Shown: positions 44,993-56,649 of the stretch, in pieces
Layout: each line of letters opens with the position of its first letter
Numbering within the stretch: position 1 is the stretch's first letter
NCBI RefSeq assembly: GCF_029893345.1
Contig: NZ_JARXVE010000004.1
Span: 186,001-250,000, forward strand
Source: Mycolicibacterium frederiksbergense
GTDB taxonomy: Bacteria; Actinomycetota; Actinomycetes; Mycobacteriales; Mycobacteriaceae
Direction of reading: 5' to 3'
Length of the DNA: 64,000 nucleotides
Position numbers and translations under genes: made by a program
The notes under the pieces: generated by a model
Told to the model about the DNA's origin: nothing
The model's input: only the letters and a program-made list of their open reading frames with translations
The model's database searches: none

Positions 44993-46366
44993 ATGGTCAA
45001 ACTCTCGGGACGCCGGACTGCCGGGGCCGCCGCAACCACCCTCGCAGCATGTTCGCTGTTCGCGGCCGCGGCGCTGCCCGCCGCCGCCATGACCGTGACG
45101 TTCGTGCGCCACGGCGAGTCCTTCGCTAACGCCACCAACAAAATCGACACCTCCGTACCGGGTCCGAACCTGACCCCGGTCGGTGTGGCTCAGGCCGGCA
45201 TCGTCGCGGACAAACTCCAGTCGGCTGAGTTTGTCAACAAGTACGGCGCCGTCGACGCGATCTATACCTCGACCATGGTCCGCACCCAGCAGACCGCCAA
45301 GCCGCTCGCCGACGACCTCGGAATGACTCCGGTGATCATCGGCTACCCGAAGAACAGCAACGCCGGGGAGCGCATAGGTGTGCAGGAAATCAGTGCGGGC
45401 ATTTTCGAAGGCTTGCCCGAGAAAGATGGCCTCGGCCGAATCGGGTACATCATCGCACCGTTGGCCTGGACGTTGGGCCTGCAATTCGTCTCGGTCCCCG
45501 GCGGCGAGAACGGCCTGGAGTTCAACGAACGCATGACCAACGCATTGAAGCAGATCGAAGAAGACACCCCGACCGGCCCGGACGGTCAGCAGAACGCCGC
45601 GGTGTTCTCGCACGGCGCCACCATCATGTTCTGGACCATGATGAACGTCGACAATCCGAACCTGCTGTTGATCGTGCAGCACCCGTTGAGCAACACCGAT
45701 GTCGTCGTGGTGGAGAGCAACGGCGAAGGCGGCTGGACGCTCAAGAACTGGGCCGGCCAAGACGTGCCCGAGGCCGACTACCTGACGAAGATGTTCGTCA
45801 ACGTGCGCGACCTGATCGTGGCGCCACAGCAGGCCATCTACAACATGCGTAAGCCACTTCTCACGCCGGACCCTCAGGCGATCGTGACGACCGGCGTACA
45901 GGGCATCAAGGATGTCGGCGAGGCGACGGTCAAATTCGTCAAGGATTCGGTGACCGACACCCTCGACGCGATCACCAGCATCCCCGGATCGCTGACCCAG
46001 CCGACGTCGCAGGTGGTGAAGCTCAACACGAAGACCGTCACCGTTGACAGCGGCACCCAGGCCGTCGAGAACGCCATCGAGAACGCGACCGAGGGCGCCG
46101 ACGTGAACGTCAGCTCGCCGGTCCAGACCAAGATCTCCGCCGCCCGTACGACCGCCGGCAGCATCGAGCTGACCACCGGCAACAAGGTGGAGCCGGGCAA
46201 GGCGATCTCCGCGGCCCGGGACCGGGCCAACCGCGCGGCCGACGGGGTGCGCAGTGGGATCGAGTCCTCGGTCAAGCAGGCCGGCGAGACGGTCAAGAAG
46301 CTCACCCGTGCCGATAAGACCGACAGCAACACCGGCAAGGCGAAGGCAGCAAAGGACGCTGCCTAA
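44993..46366 (+). CDS. Secreted histidine phosphatase-family protein
   Basis: A 457-residue exported protein. Basic residues, then a hydrophobic stretch ending in ALPAAAM, form a signal peptide. FVRHGESFAN is the R-H-G phospho-His motif; a second conserved His is in VFSHGATIMFW. The phosphatase domain covers about residues 32-260. The remaining 190 residues are low complexity, rich in Thr, Ala, Val and Lys, with amphipathic heptad-like segments; no domain was recognised there. The ATG at 44993 is favoured because GGAGAACTAC lies just before; ATG 44981 is possible. It sits between two terminators as a separate unit. Substrate unknown. Confidence 0.8.
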   Translation: MVKLSGRRTAGAAATTLAACSLFAAAALPAAAMTVTFVRHGESFANATNKIDTSVPGPNLTPVGVAQAGIVADKLQSAEFVNKYGAVDAIYTSTMVRTQQTAKPLADDLGMTPVIIGYPKNSNAGERIGVQEISAGIFEGLPEKDGLGRIGYIIAPLAWTLGLQFVSVPGGENGLEFNERMTNALKQIEEDTPTGPDGQQNAAVFSHGATIMFWTMMNVDNPNLLLIVQHPLSNTDVVVVESNGEGGWTLKNWAGQDVPEADYLTKMFVNVRDLIVAPQQAIYNMRKPLLTPDPQAIVTTGVQGIKDVGEATVKFVKDSVTDTLDAITSIPGSLTQPTSQVVKLNTKTVTVDSGTQAVENAIENATEGADVNVSSPVQTKISAARTTAGSIELTTGNKVEPGKAISAARDRANRAADGVRSGIESSVKQAGETVKKLTRADKTDSNTGKAKAAKDAA

Positions 46367-46382
46367 CCAGCGGCCGACAGCC

Positions 46383-46418
46383 AAAGGCCCCCGAAATCAA
46401 CGGATTTCGGGGGCCTTT
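46383..46418. terminator. Intrinsic terminator between converging genes
   Basis: AAAGGCCCCCGAAATC pairs perfectly with GATTTCGGGGGCCTTT across a four-base AACG loop, a 16-bp stem followed by T-runs on both strands. It serves the phosphatase gene and the opposite SDR gene. Confidence 0.85.
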
Positions 46419-46436
46419 TGGACTGCTAGAAGCGGG

Positions 46437-47342
46437 TTACGCGCCGTAGACGGGAACCGCGGGGCGAGCCTTGGCCAGCAGATCGCTCACGACCGGGCCC
46501 AGCTCGGCGGGATCCCACTTGGCGCCCTTGTCGATCTCGGGACCGTGCGCCCAGCCCTCAGCGACGCGGATCTTGCCGCCCTCGATCTCGAACGTCTTGC
46601 CGGTGACGTCACGAGACTCGACGCTGCCCAGCCACACCACCAGCGGTGAGATGTTCTCCGCGGCCATGGCATCGAAGGCCTGATCCTGGGTGGCCATCAT
46701 GTCGGCGAACACGGTCTCGGTCATCCGGGTGCGCGCCGACGGGGCGATGGCGTTGACGGTGACGCCGTAGCGGCCCATCTCGGCGGCGGCGACCAGGGTC
46801 AGCGCGGCGATGCCGGCCTTGGAGGCGCTGTAGGTGGCCTGCCCGACGCTGCCCTGCAGGCCGGCGCCCGAGCTGGTGTTGATGATCCGGGCGTCCACGC
46901 TCTCGCCGGCCTTGGACTTGGCCCGCCAGTACGCGGCGGCGTGCTTCATGGTGGCGAAGTGCCCCTTGAGGTGCACCGCGGTGACGGCGTCGAATTCCTC
47001 TTCGGTGGCGTTGGCGAACATCCGGTCCCGCACGATGCCGGCATTGTTGACCAGGACGTCGAGGCCGCCGAAGCTGTCAACGGCGGTCTGGATCAGGCCC
47101 TCGGCCTGTGCCCAGTCCGCGACATTGGCGCCGCTGGTGACGGCTTCGCCACCGGCAGCGACGATCTCGTCGACGACGCTCTGGGCGGCGCTACCACCGC
47201 CGGCCGGCGAGCCGTCCAGGCCCACCCCGATGTCGTTGACCACGACGCGCGCACCTTCGGCGGCGAACGCCAGCGCATGTTCGCGCCCGATCCCGCCACC
47301 GGCACCCGTCACGATGACCACCCGGCCGTCGAGCAATCCCAT
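46437..47342 (-). CDS. Short-chain dehydrogenase/reductase (Rv3548c-like)
   Basis: A 301-residue SDR. GRVVIVTGAGGGIGREHALAFA is the NAD site, NNAGI a structural strand, YSASKAG holds the catalytic Y-x3-K, and the Ser is in INTSSGAG. It matches in length and place the SDR next to the KstR2 genes of M. tuberculosis. The substrate is not established; a beta-hydroxyacyl-CoA of steroid-ring breakdown is plausible. The second ATG (47342) is preferred: AAGGAG lies 8 bases before it, but only two bases before the first ATG (47348). Confidence 0.8.
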   Translation of the reverse strand: MGLLDGRVVIVTGAGGGIGREHALAFAAEGARVVVNDIGVGLDGSPAGGGSAAQSVVDEIVAAGGEAVTSGANVADWAQAEGLIQTAVDSFGGLDVLVNNAGIVRDRMFANATEEEFDAVTAVHLKGHFATMKHAAAYWRAKSKAGESVDARIINTSSGAGLQGSVGQATYSASKAGIAALTLVAAAEMGRYGVTVNAIAPSARTRMTETVFADMMATQDQAFDAMAAENISPLVVWLGSVESRDVTGKTFEIEGGKIRVAEGWAHGPEIDKGAKWDPAELGPVVSDLLAKARPAVPVYGA

Positions 47343-47370
47343 ACTCATGTCTCCTTAGTTCTTGGCCGAC

Positions 47371-48150
47371 TTACTTGTTGGCGCTTGAGGCTTCGAGGTA
47401 GTTCGGCGGTTCACCGCCGCCATGCACCTGCAGCGCCGCCCCGCTGATGTAGGACGCCGCATCAGATGTCAAAAACGCTGCGGCCCAACCGATATCGGCG
47501 GGCTTGGCCAGCCTTCCCAGCGGGACCGTCGCTGCCACCGCGGCCACCGAATCGGCGTCGCCGTAGAACAGCTCGGATTGTTCGGTCTCGACCATGCCGA
47601 CCACCACCGAGTTCACCCGCACCTTGGGCGCCCATTCGACGGCCAGCGTACTGGTCAGGTTGTCCACCCCGGCCTTGGCGGCGCCGTAGGCCGCGGTGCC
47701 CGGCGTCGGCCGGTGCCCACTGACGCTGGAGATGTTGACGATCGAACCCCCGGTGTCCTGCTTCTGCATCACCGCATTGGCGTGCTGGGAGACCAAGAGC
47801 GGGCCAAGCAGATTGAGCTCGATGATCTTGGTGCTGAACTTGGCCGAGGCGTCGGCCGCCAGTACGTAGGGCGAGCCGCCCGCATTGTTCACCACGGCAT
47901 CCAGCCGGCCATGCTTGGCCACGATCGCCTCGATGAGTGCGGCCACCGATTCGTCATCGCGGACATCGCAGCTGTGGAATTCGTAGGGCAGCCCCTCCAC
48001 CGGACGGCGCGCACAGGTCACCACGGTGGCGCCCTGACCGGCGAAGACCGCGCTGATTCCAGCGCCAACCCCTCGCACTCCGCCGGTTACCAGGACCACC
48101 TTGCCGGTCAAACCCAAATTGATTGCACCGGCTTCTGGCGTATCGGTCAC
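47371..48150 (-). CDS. Short-chain dehydrogenase/reductase (Rv3549c-like)
   Basis: A 259-residue SDR with VVLVTGGVRGVGAGISAVFA, NNAGGSPYV, VNISSVSGHRP and YGAAKAGVDNL as the NAD, NNAG, Ser and Y-x3-K elements. The length equals the M. tuberculosis neighbour of echA20. Upstream of it lies a KstR2 operator shared with echA20. Like the next SDR it probably oxidises a hydroxyl in ring C/D catabolites, but the reaction is unproven. It and the downstream SDR form a minus-strand pair. Confidence 0.85.
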   Translation of the reverse strand: MTDTPEAGAINLGLTGKVVLVTGGVRGVGAGISAVFAGQGATVVTCARRPVEGLPYEFHSCDVRDDESVAALIEAIVAKHGRLDAVVNNAGGSPYVLAADASAKFSTKIIELNLLGPLLVSQHANAVMQKQDTGGSIVNISSVSGHRPTPGTAAYGAAKAGVDNLTSTLAVEWAPKVRVNSVVVGMVETEQSELFYGDADSVAAVAATVPLGRLAKPADIGWAAAFLTSDAASYISGAALQVHGGGEPPNYLEASSANK

Positions 48151-48165
48151 TGTGCTAGCGTACCA

Positions 48166-48179
48166 AGCAAGTGCTTGCT
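48166..48179. promoter_or_regulatory. KstR2 operator between SDR operon and echA20
   Basis: AGCAAGTGCTTGCT matches the known KstR2 pattern AnCAAGnnCTTGnT at all fixed positions. It lies in the divergent gap of about 60 bp, so it can control both operons. Confidence 0.85.
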
Positions 48180-48209
48180 TAGGTAGCGACCCCTTCAGGA
48201 AGTGACTCG

Positions 48210-48965
48210 ATGACGATCACCACCAAGACAGTCGAACCGGGCATCGTCTCGGTCACCGTCAACTACCCCCCGGTCAATGCCATCCCCTCGGCCGGCTGGT
48301 TCGAACTCGCCGACCAGATCACCGCTGCCGGCCGTGACCGCAGCACCCACGTGGTGATCCTGCGGGCCGAGGGCCGTGGCTTCAACGCCGGCGTGGACAT
48401 CAAGGAAATGCAGAACACCGAGGGCTTCGGCGCGCTCATCGACGCCAACCGCGGCTGCTACGCGGCGTTCAAGGCCGTCTATGAGTGCGAGGTGCCCGTC
48501 GTCGCCGCCGTCAACGGCTTCTGTGTCGGCGGCGGCATCGGCCTGGTCGGCAATGCCGATGTGATCGTGGCCTCCGACGACGCCAAGTTCGGCCTGCCCG
48601 AGGTGGAACGGGGCGCACTCGGTGCCGCCACCCACCTGTCCCGGCTGGTGCCGCAGCACATGATGCGCCGGCTGTTCTTCACCGCCGCCACCGTTCCCGC
48701 CGAGACCCTGCACCACTTCGGTTCGGTGCACGAGGTGGTGCCGCGCGAGGATCTCGACGAGGCCGCACTGCGGGTGGCCCGCGACATCGCCAGCAAGGAC
48801 ACCCGGGTGATCCGGGCCGCCAAGGAGGCGCTGAACTTCATCGACGTGCAGCCCGTCAACGCGCGCTACCGCATGGAGCAGGGCTTCACCTTCGAGCTGA
48901 ACCTGTCCGGCGTGTCCGATGAGCACCGCGACGAGTTCGCCGGTACCAACAAGGGATCGAAATAA
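48210..48965 (+). CDS. echA20: Crotonase-family ring hydrolase EchA20
   Basis: A 251-residue crotonase-fold enzyme. ILRAEGRGFNAGVDIKEMQN and VAAVNGFCVGGGIGLVGNADVIVASDDAKFGLPEVERGALGAATHL are the oxyanion-hole segments typical of the family. In the known pathway EchA20 hydrolyses the ring of a bicyclic HIEC-CoA intermediate, giving COCHEA-CoA for IpdAB. It is the first gene of the ipdAB operon downstream of the KstR2 operator and ends one base before ipdA. Confidence 0.9.
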   Translation: MTITTKTVEPGIVSVTVNYPPVNAIPSAGWFELADQITAAGRDRSTHVVILRAEGRGFNAGVDIKEMQNTEGFGALIDANRGCYAAFKAVYECEVPVVAAVNGFCVGGGIGLVGNADVIVASDDAKFGLPEVERGALGAATHLSRLVPQHMMRRLFFTAATVPAETLHHFGSVHEVVPREDLDEAALRVARDIASKDTRVIRAAKEALNFIDVQPVNARYRMEQGFTFELNLSGVSDEHRDEFAGTNKGSK

Positions 48966-48966
48966 T

Positions 48967-49854
48967 ATGGCAGACAAGACAACGACTCTCGATGCGGCAG
49001 TAGCCGAAATCGAAAGCGGCATGACGATCGGCATCGGCGGCTGGGGCTCCCGGCGCAAGCCGATGGCCTTCGTCCGGGCGCTGCTGCGCACCGACGTCAC
49101 CGATCTGACCGTGGTCGCCTACGGCGGGCCCGACCTCGGCCTGCTGTGCTCGGCCGGCAAGGTGAAGCGCGCCTACTACGGCTTCGTCTCGCTGGACTCG
49201 GCGCCGTTCTACGACCCGTGGTTCGCCAAGGCCCGCACCAGCGGAACGATCGAGGCCCGCGAGATGGACGAGGGCATGCTGCGCTGCGGCCTGCAGGCCG
49301 CCGCACAACGGCTTCCGTTCCTGCCGATCCGAGCCGGCCTGGGCAGCGACGTGCGCGCGTTCTGGGGCGACGAACTCAAGACGGTGAAGTCCCCCTACCC
49401 CACCGGCGAAGGTTTCGAGGAACTCATCGCCATGCCGGCGCTGAACCTGGACGCCGCGTTCGTGCACATGAACCTGGGTGACGCCAAGGGCAATGCCGCC
49501 TACACCGGCATCGACCCCTACTTCGACGATCTGTTCCTGATGTCGGCCAAGCGCAGGCATCTGTCGGTCGAGAAGATCGTCTCCACCGAAGAGCTGGTGA
49601 AATCGGTTGTACCGCAGCAGCAGATCATCAACCGGATGATGGTCGACACCGTCGTCGAGGCCCCGAACGGCGCCCACTTCACCACCAACGAGCCGGACTA
49701 CCGGCGCGACGAGAAGTTCCAGCGTCACTACGCCGAAGCCGCCGGCTCGGATGAGACCTGGGCCGAGTTCGTCAAGACCTACCTGTCCGGAACCGAGGCC
49801 GATTACCAGGCCGCGGTCCGCAAGTTCGCCGAAAGCCAGGAGGCCGCCAAGTGA
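48967..49854 (+). CDS. ipdA: COCHEA-CoA hydrolase alpha subunit IpdA
   Basis: A 295-residue class I CoA-transferase-fold subunit. IESGMTIGIGGWGSRRKPMAFVRALLR, VVAYGGPDLGLLCSAGKVKRAYYGFVSLDS and NLGDAKGNAAYTGIDPYFDDLF are characteristic of IpdA. Known role: with IpdB it cleaves the last carbocyclic ring of the steroid nucleus by hydrolysis rather than CoA transfer. The ATG at 48967 is 1 bp past the end of echA20. Overlaps ipdB by 4 bp. Confidence 0.9.
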   Translation: MADKTTTLDAAVAEIESGMTIGIGGWGSRRKPMAFVRALLRTDVTDLTVVAYGGPDLGLLCSAGKVKRAYYGFVSLDSAPFYDPWFAKARTSGTIEAREMDEGMLRCGLQAAAQRLPFLPIRAGLGSDVRAFWGDELKTVKSPYPTGEGFEELIAMPALNLDAAFVHMNLGDAKGNAAYTGIDPYFDDLFLMSAKRRHLSVEKIVSTEELVKSVVPQQQIINRMMVDTVVEAPNGAHFTTNEPDYRRDEKFQRHYAEAAGSDETWAEFVKTYLSGTEADYQAAVRKFAESQEAAK

Positions 49855-50600
49855 GTGAGGCAACCCGCGCCGACGTCTGTGCCGTCGCCTGCGCCGAATT
49901 GTTCCGCGACGCAGGGGAAATCATGGCCAGCCCGATGACCACCATCGTCCAGATCGGTGCCCGGCTGGCCCGGCTGACCTTCTCCCCCGACATCGTGCTG
50001 ACCGATGGCGAGGCCCGGATCCTGGCCGACACCCCGGCGATCGGCGCTCCCTTCGCCGTCGAGGGCTGGATGCCGTTCAACCGGGTCTTCGAGACCCTGG
50101 CCTGGGGGCGTCGCCATGTGGTCATGGGCGCCAACCAGATCGACCGCCACGGCAACCAGAACCTGTCGGCCTTCGGCCCGCTGCAGCACCCGACCCGGCA
50201 GATGTTCGGGGTCCGCGGCGCGCCCGGTAACAGCATCAACCACACCACCAGCTACTTCGTGGGCAACCACTCCAGGCGGGTGTTCTGCGACTCGGTGGAC
50301 ATCGTCTCCGGAATCGGTTGGGACAAGATCGATCCGGCCAATCCCGCGTTCCGGTTCGCCAACGTCTACCGGGTGGTCTCCAACCTGGGTGTGTTCGACT
50401 TCAACGGTCCCGACCACCAGATGCGCGCCGTGTCGCTGCACCCGGGTGTGACGGCAGAGCAGGTCGCCGAGAACACCAGCTTCGAGGTGCACGGTCTGGA
50501 TGCCGCCGAGGAGACCCGACTGCCCACCGCTGAGGAACTCGATCTGCTGCGCGAAGCAATCGATCCGAAGTCGTTGCGCGACAAAGAGGTCAAGGCTTAA
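49851..50600 (+). CDS. ipdB: COCHEA-CoA hydrolase beta subunit IpdB
   Basis: A 249-residue partner of IpdA. FSPDIVLTDGEARILADTPAIGAPFAVEGWMPFNRVF and HVVMGANQIDRHGNQNLSAFGP match the beta subunit; the usual CoA-transferase catalytic glutamate motif is not present. The GTG start overlaps the IpdA stop (GTGA), as expected for an obligate complex. Confidence 0.9.
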   Translation: MSEATRADVCAVACAELFRDAGEIMASPMTTIVQIGARLARLTFSPDIVLTDGEARILADTPAIGAPFAVEGWMPFNRVFETLAWGRRHVVMGANQIDRHGNQNLSAFGPLQHPTRQMFGVRGAPGNSINHTTSYFVGNHSRRVFCDSVDIVSGIGWDKIDPANPAFRFANVYRVVSNLGVFDFNGPDHQMRAVSLHPGVTAEQVAENTSFEVHGLDAAEETRLPTAEELDLLREAIDPKSLRDKEVKA

Positions 50601-50603
50601 CCC

Positions 50604-51673
50604 ATGAGCAAGCTGCGCACCCCGCTGACCGAGCTGGTCGGCATCGAGCATCCCGTCGTCCAGACCGGCATGGGCTGGGTGGCCGGGGCACGACTGGTCG
50701 CCGCGACCTCCAACGCCGGCGGGCTGGGCATCCTGGCGTCGGCCACGATGACCCTCGATGAGCTGCAGACCGCCGTCACCAAGGTCAAGGCCGCCACCGA
50801 CAAGCCCTTCGGCATCAACATGCGCGCCGATGCGGGTGACGCCGGCGAGCGCGTCGACCTCCTGATCCGCGAAGGAGTCAAAGTTGCCTCCTTCGCTCTA
50901 GCTCCGAAGCCCGAGCTGATCGCCAAGCTCAAAGACGCCGGAGTCGTGGTGATTCCGTCAGTCGGATTGGCCAAGCACGCCAAGAAGGTGGCGAGCTGGG
51001 GCGCCGACGCGGTGATTGTGCAGGGCGGCGAGGGCGGTGGCCACACCGGCCCGATCGCCACCACGTTGCTGCTGCCGTCGGTGCTCGATGCGGTCAAGGA
51101 CACCGGCATGCCGGTGATCGCCGCGGGCGGTTTCTTCGACGGCCGGGGCCTGGCCGCGGCCTTGTCGTACGGGGCGGCCGGGGTGGCCATGGGCACCCGG
51201 TTCCTGCTCACCTCGGATTCCACCGTGCCCGACGCGGTCAAGCAGCGTTACCTGCAGGCCGCACTGGACGGCACCGTCGTCTCCACCCGGGTGGATGGCA
51301 TGCCGCACCGGGTGCTGCGCACCGGCCTGGTGGAGAAGCTCGAAAGCGGTTCCCGGGCACGTGGTTTCGCCGCCGCGATCGGTAACGCGCAGAAGTTCAA
51401 GAAGCTATCGGGCATGAGCTGGCCGTCGATGATCAAAGACGGCCTGGCCATGCGGCACGGCAAGGAACTGACCTGGTCGCAGGTCGTGATGGCGGCCAAC
51501 ACCCCAATGCTGCTCAAAGCCGGTCTGGTGGAAGGCAATACCGACGCCGGCGTGCTGGCCTCGGGCCAGGTGGCCGGCATCATCGAGGACCTGCCGTCGT
51601 GTGCGGAGCTGGTCGATCGCATCGTCACCGACGCGATCGAGCATCTGCGCGGGGCCGCGGCGCTGGTCACCGA

Positions 51674-51677
<4 letters not shown>
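50604..51677 (+). CDS. ipdC: Flavin-dependent reductase IpdC (nitronate-monooxygenase fold)
   Basis: A 357-residue TIM-barrel flavoprotein. GIEHPVVQTGMGWVAGARLVAATSNAGGLGILASATM, INMRADAG, IVQGGEGGGHTG and VIAAGGFFDGRGLAAALSYGAAGVAMGTRFL are the FMN-binding and active-site segments of the 2-nitropropane dioxygenase-like family. In cholesterol breakdown IpdC reduces a 5-hydroxy HIC-CoA intermediate. It lies 3 bp after ipdB. Its TAG shares four bases (CTAG) with the stop of the convergent clp gene. Confidence 0.85.
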
Positions 51678-54166
<2,489 letters not shown>

Positions 54167-54209
54167 CGGAAATTCCTCACCACTGTCATCGAGCTGGGAA
54201 GGCCATCCG

Positions 54210-56513
54210 TCACATGGGCGTGGAGCGCTCGACAGTGACCTTGAGGTTCTTCATGATCGGCTGATCGCTCTGTGTGCTGTGGTCCCCGATCGCGCACAGC
54301 ACGTTCATCTCCGGCATGTAGCCGGCCGCGCAGCCGCGTGGAATCCGGTACGGAAGGGCGGTGTATCGGCGAAGCGACCGCGTGCTGCCATCCCGCGCGA
54401 TCGCGGTGATATCGACCTCGTCGAACTCGCTGATGCCGCGCTCGCGCATGTCCTCGGCATTGAGGAAGACCAGGGTTCGCAGGTTCTTGACGCCGCGGTA
54501 CCGGTCGTTGTCGGAGTAGATGGTGGTGTTCCACTGATCGTGCGAACGCACTGTCGCCAGAATCAACGTGCCGGAGTCGGTGACGTCATCGGGCAATCCG
54601 GCCGTGCTGAACTCGGCCCGCCCGGACGGGGTGAGGAATATCAGCTCCCTGGCCGGCTGCCGGATACGGAACCCGAGCGGCAACCTCACCCTCCGGTTGA
54701 AATCCTCGAACCCGTCGAGCACCTTGGACATAGTGTCGCGAATGCGGTCGTAATCTTCGACATACCAACGCCACGGGGTGGAGCTGTTCGGCAGTGCCGA
54801 GTCGGCGATCCCGGCGATGATCGCAGGTTCAGAGAGCAGGCGCGGCGACGCGGGTTTCTTCATTCCCACCGACAGGTGCACCATGCTCATCGAGTCCTCG
54901 ACCGACGTGGACTGAACGCCGGCCTTCTGCTGGTCCCTCTCGGTGCGGCCCAGGCACGGCAGTATGAGTGCGTTGCGCCCGTGAATCACGTGGCTGCGGT
55001 TCAACTTGGTGCTCACCTGCACCGTGAGCGCGCACTTCTGCAGACCCGCGAACGTATAGGCAGTGTCGGGAGCCGCACTGGCGAAGTTTCCGCCCATGCC
55101 GATAAAGACCTTCACATCGCCACGGTGCATGCCTTCGATGGTTCCGACGGTGTCCAGACCGTGCTCGCGCGGTGGGTCGATGCCGCACACGGAGGCCAGG
55201 CGGTCCAGAAACTCCGCGGACGGGCGATGGTCGATACCGCAGGTTCGGTTTCCCTGCACGTTGCTGTGGCCGCGCACCGGTGACGGCCCGGCCCCCTCAC
55301 GACCGATATTCCCCCGCAGCAACAGCAGATTGACGATCTCGCGCACGGTGTCGACACCGTGTTCATGCTGGGTAAGCCCCAGACACCAGCTGACGATGCT
55401 GCGATCGGCATCCCGGTAGACCTTGGCCGCCTTGGCGATATCTGAGCGGCTGATCCCGGATTTTGCTTCGATTTCCGCCCAACCGGTGGCCTGGCAGATG
55501 GCGCGATACTCCTCGAATCCCGCGGTATGGCGCTCGATGAACTCGATATCGAGTGCCTTGTCGTCGGTTTCAGCCTGTTCCAGAACGGTTTTGGCAATGC
55601 CGCGCAGCAGCGCCATATCGCCGCCGATGCGGGGCTGCAGGTTGAGCGTGCTGATCGGGGTGGCCTGAAACGTAGCCATCCGCAGGAAGTCATGCGGGAT
55701 GATGGTGCGCGTCGCCCCGGCCTCGACAAGCGGATTGATGTGCACGATCGCGGCTCCACGCCGGTACGCCTCCGCGAGCGCGGTCAGCATCCTCGGCGCG
55801 TTGGATGCCGCATTGACGCCGATCACGAACAACGCGTCGGCCGCCTCCCAATCGGCGAGGTCGACGGTGCCCTTGCCGGTGCCCAACGCCGCCTGCAGCG
55901 CCCGGCCGCTGGCCTCGTGGCACATGTTCGAACAGTCCGGCAGATTGTTGGTGCCCAGTTCCCGCGCCATCAGCTGGTACAGAAAAGTCGCCTCATTGCT
56001 CAGCCGGCCCGAGGTGTAGAAGGCCGCCTGATTCGGATCGCCGAGATCGGCGAGGGCCTTTCCAACCAGGGCGAACGCGGCGCCCCAGCTGATCGGTTCG
56101 TACCGGTCGGTCTCGCTGTTGTAGACCATCGGCTCGGTGAGCCGGCCCTGGTCTTCGAGCGCGAAGTTACTCCAGGTGGCCAGCTCCGAGACGGTGTGGC
56201 GGGCGAAGAACTCCGGCCCGACGCGTTTGTGCGTCATCTCCCAGGTGACGTGTTTGATGCCGTTCTCGCAGATGTCGAGTCTGAGCCCCTTCAGGTCATC
56301 CGGCCAGGCACATCCCGGGCAGTCGAACCCGCCGTTCTCGTGGTTCATCTTGACGATGGCGCGCGGGCCGTCGAGGGGCTCGCGTTCGCGGATCAGGATC
56401 TCGGTCACGCTCTTGGCCGCGCCCCACCCCGCCGCGGGGTGGTGGTACGGGCGGAATTCCGGCCGGCCGTCACGATCGGAATCGCTGCGACGGTCATCGC
56501 TGTGGTCCGTCAT
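54210..56513 (-). CDS. FdhF/YdeP-family molybdopterin oxidoreductase
   Basis: A 767-residue molybdoenzyme-like protein. Its start HPAAGWGAAKSVTEIL and NHENGGFDCPGCAWPD, then SELATWSNFALEDQGRLTEPM, are hallmarks of the FdhF/YdeP group rather than classical formate dehydrogenase; there is no four-Cys N-terminal cluster. LGTNNLPDCSNMCHEASGRAL and GHSNVQGNRT are molybdopterin contacts, and SGRAEFS/VRSHDQWNTTIYSDNDRYRG the C-terminal pterin domain. Reaction unknown; members have been tied to acid or redox stress. ATG 56513 follows GGAGGGG. It is on the strand of fadA6 but separated from it by a terminator. Confidence 0.8.
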   Translation of the reverse strand: MTDHSDDRRSDSDRDGRPEFRPYHHPAAGWGAAKSVTEILIREREPLDGPRAIVKMNHENGGFDCPGCAWPDDLKGLRLDICENGIKHVTWEMTHKRVGPEFFARHTVSELATWSNFALEDQGRLTEPMVYNSETDRYEPISWGAAFALVGKALADLGDPNQAAFYTSGRLSNEATFLYQLMARELGTNNLPDCSNMCHEASGRALQAALGTGKGTVDLADWEAADALFVIGVNAASNAPRMLTALAEAYRRGAAIVHINPLVEAGATRTIIPHDFLRMATFQATPISTLNLQPRIGGDMALLRGIAKTVLEQAETDDKALDIEFIERHTAGFEEYRAICQATGWAEIEAKSGISRSDIAKAAKVYRDADRSIVSWCLGLTQHEHGVDTVREIVNLLLLRGNIGREGAGPSPVRGHSNVQGNRTCGIDHRPSAEFLDRLASVCGIDPPREHGLDTVGTIEGMHRGDVKVFIGMGGNFASAAPDTAYTFAGLQKCALTVQVSTKLNRSHVIHGRNALILPCLGRTERDQQKAGVQSTSVEDSMSMVHLSVGMKKPASPRLLSEPAIIAGIADSALPNSSTPWRWYVEDYDRIRDTMSKVLDGFEDFNRRVRLPLGFRIRQPARELIFLTPSGRAEFSTAGLPDDVTDSGTLILATVRSHDQWNTTIYSDNDRYRGVKNLRTLVFLNAEDMRERGISEFDEVDITAIARDGSTRSLRRYTALPYRIPRGCAAGYMPEMNVLCAIGDHSTQSDQPIMKNLKVTVERSTPM

Positions 56514-56582
56514 CTTCCCCTCCACAGGACAGTTTCGGGAGCCGTGCACTCCAGTCTGCTCCTGTCCGCTGTGATGGCGTGA

Positions 56583-56640
56583 CGAGCAGACACAAAAGTG
56601 CCCCAAATCCGAGGATTTGGGGCACTTTCGCGTCTGTTCG
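56583..56640 (-). terminator. Long terminator-like hairpin after fadA6
   Basis: A 28-base left arm (CGAGCAGACAC then AAAAGTGCCCCAAATCC) is matched by the right arm GGATTTGGGGCACTTT then CGCGTCTGTTCG, with two mismatches, one wobble and a very short loop. The inner part resembles a normal terminator; the outer part extends it further than usual. It separates fadA6 from the molybdoenzyme gene. Confidence 0.75.
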
Positions 56641-56649
56641 CGGGAGGAA

